45,204 nt of DNA from a bacterium BMS3Bbin05 (GTDB lineage Bacteria; Nitrospirota; Thermodesulfovibrionia; Thermodesulfovibrionales; BMS3Bbin05): assembly GCA_002897855.1 (NCBI GenBank), contig BDTO01000053.1:1-45204 (forward strand), in the 5' to 3' direction. The translations under genes and the position numbers were made by a program. The notes beneath the pieces were generated by a model that had not been told where the DNA came from, ran no database searches, and saw only the letters and a list, made by a program, of their open reading frames with translations. The number at the start of each line of letters is the position of its first letter. The first letter of the stretch is position 1. Below are positions 40,810 to 45,204 of the stretch, one piece after another.

Positions 40810-42005
40810 AGTTCCCTCAAGTTTTCCGGGTCCACTATCATGGTATAAACCTTCCACCTGTAATTCAGATAATTCGTTATCCCCGAAACGTCAAAATCCC
40901 TCCCGCCGGTTGCGTCCCCGACCCTTATACAGGTGGCGCATACAGTGGGGGGGGGGATAAAATTATTGAACCTGAACGTTGCATCTCTCTGTCCCTCATG
41001 TACAAGCATAAATACCCTTACCTCCTTCACCTGATCCCTTACCTGCTTGGCGGTAAGAGCCGCTATATTACCCGTAGACGTATCAATATTTCCGTCAGCA
41101 GTAGTATCGAGGCGATATACCACCTGCATATCGGCGACACAGTTAAGGAGGGGGTATTCGGTCAGGTTGCCGCCTGAGACACCTTTCTTATTTACTACGA
41201 CACCCTTATACAGAACACCTGTACCGGGGGCACACCTCGCCGGAGGGGTCAGCGGCACCCTTACATAATAGTCGGCCCTGTTAAAGGGCATTCTCGGATC
41301 GACGTCTACTATGACTCCGTATATCATGTAAGTTTCAAGACTGTCGACAACCGGTTGAAACTTAGAACCTATTACAGGCGGGTCAGCATTCGATGGATTG
41401 AACTGCGTAAAAAAAATCCCGCCCGATGATACCAGCACCCTTCGCCTGGACCCAAGCACAGGCTGTACCGCTATTACTCTGTCGGTATGTATACTATCCG
41501 AACTATTCTTCCGCAGATTTTCGCCGGAAAGAATCGTCCCGTTTACATCTCTCCACACCGGAATAGTATATACACCATTCTTCTCTGAAACATATGTCCA
41601 CCTCTCGGCTGCATTATTGATTGCAACGTTTGTGGCTTTAATCACAAGCACATCCGAGTTTCCCGCACCCTGCCCGTCTCCACTTACCAATGCCCTGGGC
41701 GGATTAGTACCTGCGTCATTATAACCGGTTTCGTTTTGATTCGTATTAGGATCATTAACAGCTTCAGTATACGTGGCGCCATTCAGGTCGAAAGGCAGTC
41801 CAAATCCAGCCATTTCGATATCTCTCCTCAGTATCTCCAGACCAATGACCCCCTCGATGTTTGTCTCCGCTATCTTTGTCTGCTGTTTGAACTGAGTCAG
41901 TAATCCCGTAAATATCTGTGAAGTAGCCGCAATGGCAAATACAAATATAGCCATGGCAATCATCAGCTCTACAAGGGTAAACCCATCCTGTCTTCTTATC
42001 ATCAT
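40806..42005 (-). CDS. pilW: Type IV pilus minor pilin PilW-like
   Basis: A 399-residue protein. It begins with MMIRRQDGFTLVELMIAMAI, with the prepilin peptidase site at Gly-Phe and Glu+5, then QIFTGLLTQFKQQTKIAETN and LRRDIEMAGFGLPF, typical of PilW. The C-terminal part has Cys pairs (CATC). A tract of ten C on the coding strand (40947-40956 as G on plus) encodes three Pro in FIPPPTV; slippage there would truncate the last 55 or so residues. Starts ATGA-coupled to pilV; either of two adjacent ATGs may be used. Confidence 0.88.
   Translation of the reverse strand: MMIRRQDGFTLVELMIAMAIFVFAIAATSQIFTGLLTQFKQQTKIAETNIEGVIGLEILRRDIEMAGFGLPFDLNGATYTEAVNDPNTNQNETGYNDAGTNPPRALVSGDGQGAGNSDVLVIKATNVAINNAAERWTYVSEKNGVYTIPVWRDVNGTILSGENLRKNSSDSIHTDRVIAVQPVLGSRRRVLVSSGGIFFTQFNPSNADPPVIGSKFQPVVDSLETYMIYGVIVDVDPRMPFNRADYYVRVPLTPPARCAPGTGVLYKGVVVNKKGVSGGNLTEYPLLNCVADMQVVYRLDTTADGNIDTSTGNIAALTAKQVRDQVKEVRVFMLVHEGQRDATFRFNNFIPPPTVCATCIRVGDATGGRDFDVSGITNYLNYRWKVYTMIVDPENLREL
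40947..40956 (-). repeat. Homopolymeric C10 tract in pilW
   Basis: Ten consecutive G on the plus strand, C on the coding strand. A possible slipped-strand hot spot. Confidence 0.85.
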
Positions 42006-42400
42006 CTTTTCACCACAGTCATAGTGTTGAATGTATAAGGATTGCCGCCGGCTATTGTCCGGTCCTTCCATCCCCACATGACCGTCATGTTGATCTGTTT
42101 GCTGTTTGCATCAAGTGCTGATATGGTGGTATTTACATAAAATGGGAGCGCAGCTACATTTCTGATATTCCTATTTATTGTCTGTTGGGGAATAATACCG
42201 ACGGCAAGTCCGTCAAAAGGCGCACTTCTATATGTATTCATCTCATCCGAAGCTATGCGCACCGCCTCATCTCTCAAGAGATTCCTCATATTACTATCTA
42301 TAGATAATGCGGCTGCCTGATATAACCCCATAAGCACTATCAGGAGCACTACGAGCGCAACCATCACTTCAATAAGTGCCGAACCGTCATTCTCTTTCAT
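42002..42400 (-). CDS. pilV: Type IV pilus minor pilin PilV-like
   Basis: A 132-residue pilin-like protein starting MKENDGSALIEVMVALVVLL: the prepilin peptidase site has Gly-Ser-Ala in place of Gly-Phe-Thr, which is frequent in PilV, with Glu+5 kept. The rest (LLRDEAVRIASDEMN, NTTISALDANSKQINMTVMW) is standard for PilV. I choose ATG 42400, 1 nt after the fimT stop region. It is ATGA-coupled to pilW. Confidence 0.87.
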   Translation of the reverse strand: MKENDGSALIEVMVALVVLLIVLMGLYQAAALSIDSNMRNLLRDEAVRIASDEMNTYRSAPFDGLAVGIIPQQTINRNIRNVAALPFYVNTTISALDANSKQINMTVMWGWKDRTIAGGNPYTFNTMTVVKR

Positions 42401-42401
42401 C

Positions 42402-42986
42402 TTATTTTGTAACGCAATTAGCTGCACTACATGTTCCTCCCGCGGTGTTCTGTAAAGTCAGTTTCCCGAGCTGCAACCTCATCGGAGATATCACTATGCA
42501 ATCATAATCCGGGTCAAAGTCAGATGTCCCATCTCCGTCAAAATCAGTAAAAATACACAAAGTAGCGCCAAGCGGGGTAACAGACGGTTGTATTATGCCC
42601 TTTTCATCAAAGCTTATACTGCCTGCGGCCCATGTTATGGGGTAATCTACCACTTTGGGGAATGATCTCAAGACATTATTCCCAACCTCTATGGTAGGAG
42701 CAGCAGGAGAGTATAGAACACCGTTGTTATTGCTATCCTCTATTATCCTGTAGCTTCCCTTATTGGCCGGTGGCGGCGGCTGATTGAAGTCCGCAAAATA
42801 CTCACGGTCCCTCATTAAGGCCCTTTGTCTTGCATCCAACAGGTCTGCATGAATAGTTTTTATCGTGGACTCAACCCTGTACTTTCCCATCCATCCACTA
42901 TAGGTGTAGGCAAGGGCAACAGCCAATATACTGATAATAGTCACGACTGTCAAAGCCTCTATGAGAGTAAAACCTCTGTCGTTCAT
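42402..42986 (-). CDS. Type IV pilus minor pilin FimT/GspH-like
   Basis: A 194-residue pseudopilin: MNDRGFTLIEALTVVTIISI with the Gly-Phe cleavage site and Glu+5, then IHADLLDARQRALMRDREY as in GspH/FimT. A C-terminal Cys pair (CSAANC) ends the protein, and a calcium-like DFDGDGTSDFDPDYD loop lies at about 145-160. It overlaps the pilY1 stop by 4 nt (ATGA). Confidence 0.87.
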   Translation of the reverse strand: MNDRGFTLIEALTVVTIISILAVALAYTYSGWMGKYRVESTIKTIHADLLDARQRALMRDREYFADFNQPPPPANKGSYRIIEDSNNNGVLYSPAAPTIEVGNNVLRSFPKVVDYPITWAAGSISFDEKGIIQPSVTPLGATLCIFTDFDGDGTSDFDPDYDCIVISPMRLQLGKLTLQNTAGGTCSAANCVTK

Positions 42987-45204
42987 TTCTTCTCTATATG
43001 CACAATCTCACCGATTGGCGCCGGAGGCACTACGATGGCAAGACCCTGTCCTGTCGGCGGTATGCCCGATATTGCACCCGATCTCCTGCCCGTGGTTTCT
43101 ACCTGTCCAACACGACCGCCATCCGAAATTATTTTACCTTTTTTGTCATTAAATGCGCCATGCAGACTTATTTCCGCTATTGCTCCCGTTGATACCTGCA
43201 ACAGCGCCGATCCCCTCAACATGCTCGCCCCTTCTGAACCGGTATCATATTTCAATGCCCACAAATAGGTATTACCGCCATATGCACAGATGTCCGAAGT
43301 AGGTGCAAATGTGGTGAAAAACACTACTCCGATCGGTGTGGCAAGTGGATCTGTGATAACCCTTTCAGCAGAAGGTGTAACATTACTTTCACCTGCACCG
43401 CTCAATTGTGTGTTGCCCGGGGCTTCCAGATTCAGGTACCACCCATTTCTGAGGAGCTCATCCGACTGAGCGAGTTTGACGTTCGTAGTAACATTTTCAA
43501 TATCGCCGCATGTTGAGACATTAACCGGATTACTACAGAATGATTGATACAACGTACAGCTCGGATCAAACCCTGACGAGGTAACACAGGGATCTTTTAT
43601 CCCGAAAATATGACGCTGGGTAAGCAGGTCATCCTTGTTGCGGAAATATCTGCCCGAACCAAAGAATACCCACCCCTCTTTCGGATAGGTGGTGCCTTTG
43701 GAATATCTTGCAAGATGGGTAACAGCCGCATTTACAGCCCCCACACCGCTTATCACTGTACTGCTGCTCCAGTTGGCCGGATTAAGCGCTGTTCCGGCCT
43801 CGCTCAATGAATCAAGATCCCCCCGTGTAACGAGCCTCACGACTCCACCGTCAAGCCAGGAACTGTTGCTTAGACTGCCGGTCTCTGCTTTTGTATAACC
43901 AAGATACACGGCATCGTCCTGATAGTCAATGTCATAATCCACAGTAGCATTATTCAGGGAACCGCCAAATGCATTTGAGATGCCCGTATCCTTCACCCAG
44001 TAATCGCTGTTCAACGTCCATGTGCCGGAAGGAGGCCCTGCAAGATCAAGAATGAACAGCTTCAGGTTCTGGTCTGAGTATCCCTTGAACTCATGTGACC
44101 CTGTATCAATGGGCCCTGTGGGTCCGGATGCAAATACAACAAACCATCTTCCGTTTTTTGTTGTGTCAACAACGCTTTTTGCCGGATTCGAGGCGCTTGT
44201 TTTTCTCGCATCTATTCTGACAATTGCAGGACCGGATGTTGAAAAGCCAAGATCGGGGTTTGAAAATTCCCACAGGAGTTGAGGATTCTGCGGATCCGTA
44301 ACATCAAGGGCAAAATAAGACGAATAGCCTATGCCGGCTACAGGCAGCTTAACACCATAACTGCCCGTATAAGTAGTGTCCTTGCAGCCGCCGCCAAGTC
44401 TCATTCCACCTATCAGGATCGTCCTCCAGCTCGTCTGGCTCGTATCAAGGTTACCGAAAGCATCTATTGTGGTCTTTCTGGTGCAGTTCCAGTAATTTCC
44501 CAGACAACCTGCCGGCTTGTTTATGCTCGCGTCAAAGAGATAAGGAGTTGCATCGACATAGTAAAGATGGCAGTAATCAGGATCTGTCAGATATTTGAGA
44601 TACGGCAGCGCGTTTTTGGGGATAAATGCCCACATTTCATCGCCTATGGCTCCGGTAAGCGGGTCGGGGTTCGACAGCTTCGCCACTTCAAACGTCTTGT
44701 CCTGTCCCCAGTCCACTTCGAATTTCCCGAATTTAAAGGCATGCAGCATCCCGTCATTTGCCCCGGCGTACGCCATTCCATAGTTCTTGTAATGATCTGA
44801 ATTAATAAACGTCTTATAAGTATAATCTTTATATGCGATATCGTAGGAATTCAGATTTACCGACGACTGAACCTTTGGTGTCGAAGATACAATGTCACCA
44901 AGCTTCCACACCCCTGTATAGGTACCCTCTGTTACGGTTCGGTTACGTAAACCGGCCTTGTCAAACCCCTGTATATAGTTGATTATATCATCGGCTTCCG
45001 CCTGAGAAGCAGCCTGCAAATCACTCTGGATGACCGGGTTTGTCGTATCAAGCGTCAAAAAGCTGGTCAATGTAAGGCCGTCCGTTGTAGTATAGATGGT
45101 CCGCGGGTTGGTTGCCAGATTCCTCGAGAACAATTGTTCGCCTGCGTCCCACAGGCTTTTTACATCATTCAGCTCAACAGAATCCACAAATGTGTCCGCT
45201 ATCC
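42983..45204 (-). CDS. PilY1-type pilus tip adhesin/assembly protein (C-terminal part, cut by window edge)
   Basis: At least 740 residues; the frame stays open to the window end, so the N-terminus is missing. It matches the C-terminal beta-propeller domain of PilY1: LWDAGEQLFSRN, RTIYT, IINYIQGFDKAG-like segment, KLGDIVSSTPKVQSS, YAGANDGMLHAFK, EMWAFIPKNALPYLKYL, DPQNPQLLWEFSNPDLGFS and WVFFGSGRYF. PilY1 sits at the pilus tip, controls retraction by calcium binding and can act as an adhesin. It heads the minor pilin operon and is ATGA-coupled to fimT. The last residues before the stop (EIVHIEKK) are short and charged. Confidence 0.9.
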   Translation of the reverse strand, partial: IADTFVDSVELNDVKSLWDAGEQLFSRNLATNPRTIYTTTDGLTLTSFLTLDTTNPVIQSDLQAASQAEADDIINYIQGFDKAGLRNRTVTEGTYTGVWKLGDIVSSTPKVQSSVNLNSYDIAYKDYTYKTFINSDHYKNYGMAYAGANDGMLHAFKFGKFEVDWGQDKTFEVAKLSNPDPLTGAIGDEMWAFIPKNALPYLKYLTDPDYCHLYYVDATPYLFDASINKPAGCLGNYWNCTRKTTIDAFGNLDTSQTSWRTILIGGMRLGGGCKDTTYTGSYGVKLPVAGIGYSSYFALDVTDPQNPQLLWEFSNPDLGFSTSGPAIVRIDARKTSASNPAKSVVDTTKNGRWFVVFASGPTGPIDTGSHEFKGYSDQNLKLFILDLAGPPSGTWTLNSDYWVKDTGISNAFGGSLNNATVDYDIDYQDDAVYLGYTKAETGSLSNSSWLDGGVVRLVTRGDLDSLSEAGTALNPANWSSSTVISGVGAVNAAVTHLARYSKGTTYPKEGWVFFGSGRYFRNKDDLLTQRHIFGIKDPCVTSSGFDPSCTLYQSFCSNPVNVSTCGDIENVTTNVKLAQSDELLRNGWYLNLEAPGNTQLSGAGESNVTPSAERVITDPLATPIGVVFFTTFAPTSDICAYGGNTYLWALKYDTGSEGASMLRGSALLQVSTGAIAEISLHGAFNDKKGKIISDGGRVGQVETTGRRSGAISGIPPTGQGLAIVVPPAPIGEIVHIEKK

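Noticed and set aside
1-45204. CRISPR arrays, rRNA and tRNA genes
   Set aside because: No evenly spaced direct repeats, no rRNA core sequences and no cloverleaf with a GTTC-type T arm were recognised by eye; a covariance-model scan was not possible.

Overview
The window reads as chromosomal DNA of an anaerobic or microaerophilic Gram-negative bacterium. My best guess is a Nitrospirota (Thermodesulfovibrio-like) or deltaproteobacterial lineage, inferred from gene content only. The clues are a six-gene Rnf complex with a long multi-cluster RnfB, a tungstate/molybdate ABC transporter, a MobB-like protein, a NifA-like regulator, KdsC (implying LPS), type IV pilus minor pilins with PilY1, and what looks like a selenoprotein. 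No rRNA, tRNA or CRISPR array was recognised.

Layout. 1-560: remnant of an integron-type integrase. 557-7473: an accessory-looking plus-strand cluster holding a nucleoside-phosphorylase-like/GT2 fusion, a DUF559 gene boxed by GC-rich inverted repeats, an unknown protein, a ParB-like protein, a spore-photoproduct-lyase-like radical SAM protein, an aldo/keto reductase and an amidohydrolase. 7742-8205: two coupled cysteine-rich mini-genes; the second has an in-frame TGA followed by a SECIS-like hairpin. 8272-10679: rpmH-rnpA-yidD-yidC. 10906-12429: NifA-like sigma-54 activator. 12592-16711: LysR regulator on the minus strand, facing tupA-like, tupA, tupB and tupC. 16887-22345: kdsC-pgsA-plsY, a TPR/zinc-ribbon membrane protein and a PATAN/pseudopilin-like fusion, tightly overlapped, then queC. 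22523-24454: DinG-type iron-sulfur helicase. 24585-30007: rnfCDGEAB with a clear terminator. 30290-34459: tyrS, an MgtC-family gene, a CIRCE-controlled hsp20 and a 5'-truncated glycogen debranching enzyme. 34559-39998 (minus): mobB, a small unknown, ccsA, hemA, hemC and cobA/hemD, all close or overlapping, joining cofactor synthesis (molybdopterin, tetrapyrrole) to cytochrome c maturation. 40135-45204 (minus): pilY1 (cut by the window edge), fimT/gspH, pilV, pilW and pilX, joined by stop/start overlaps or near-abutment.

On top of the genes lies a layer of small mobile repeats. A family starting TTAA appears three times (8739, 12506, 21445) and in two copies supplies the stop codon of the preceding gene; two copies carry the same roughly 30-bp palindrome inserted at different points. 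A different repeat, heptamers of the GAAGTC type, sits in-frame inside queC and hemC.

The most interesting items are the probable selenoprotein at 8029-8205 with its eight-cysteine partner, the ParB-like/SPL-like pair at 3256-5287, the nested repeats, the heptamer insertions inside enzymes, and a C10 tract inside pilW that could allow phase variation.
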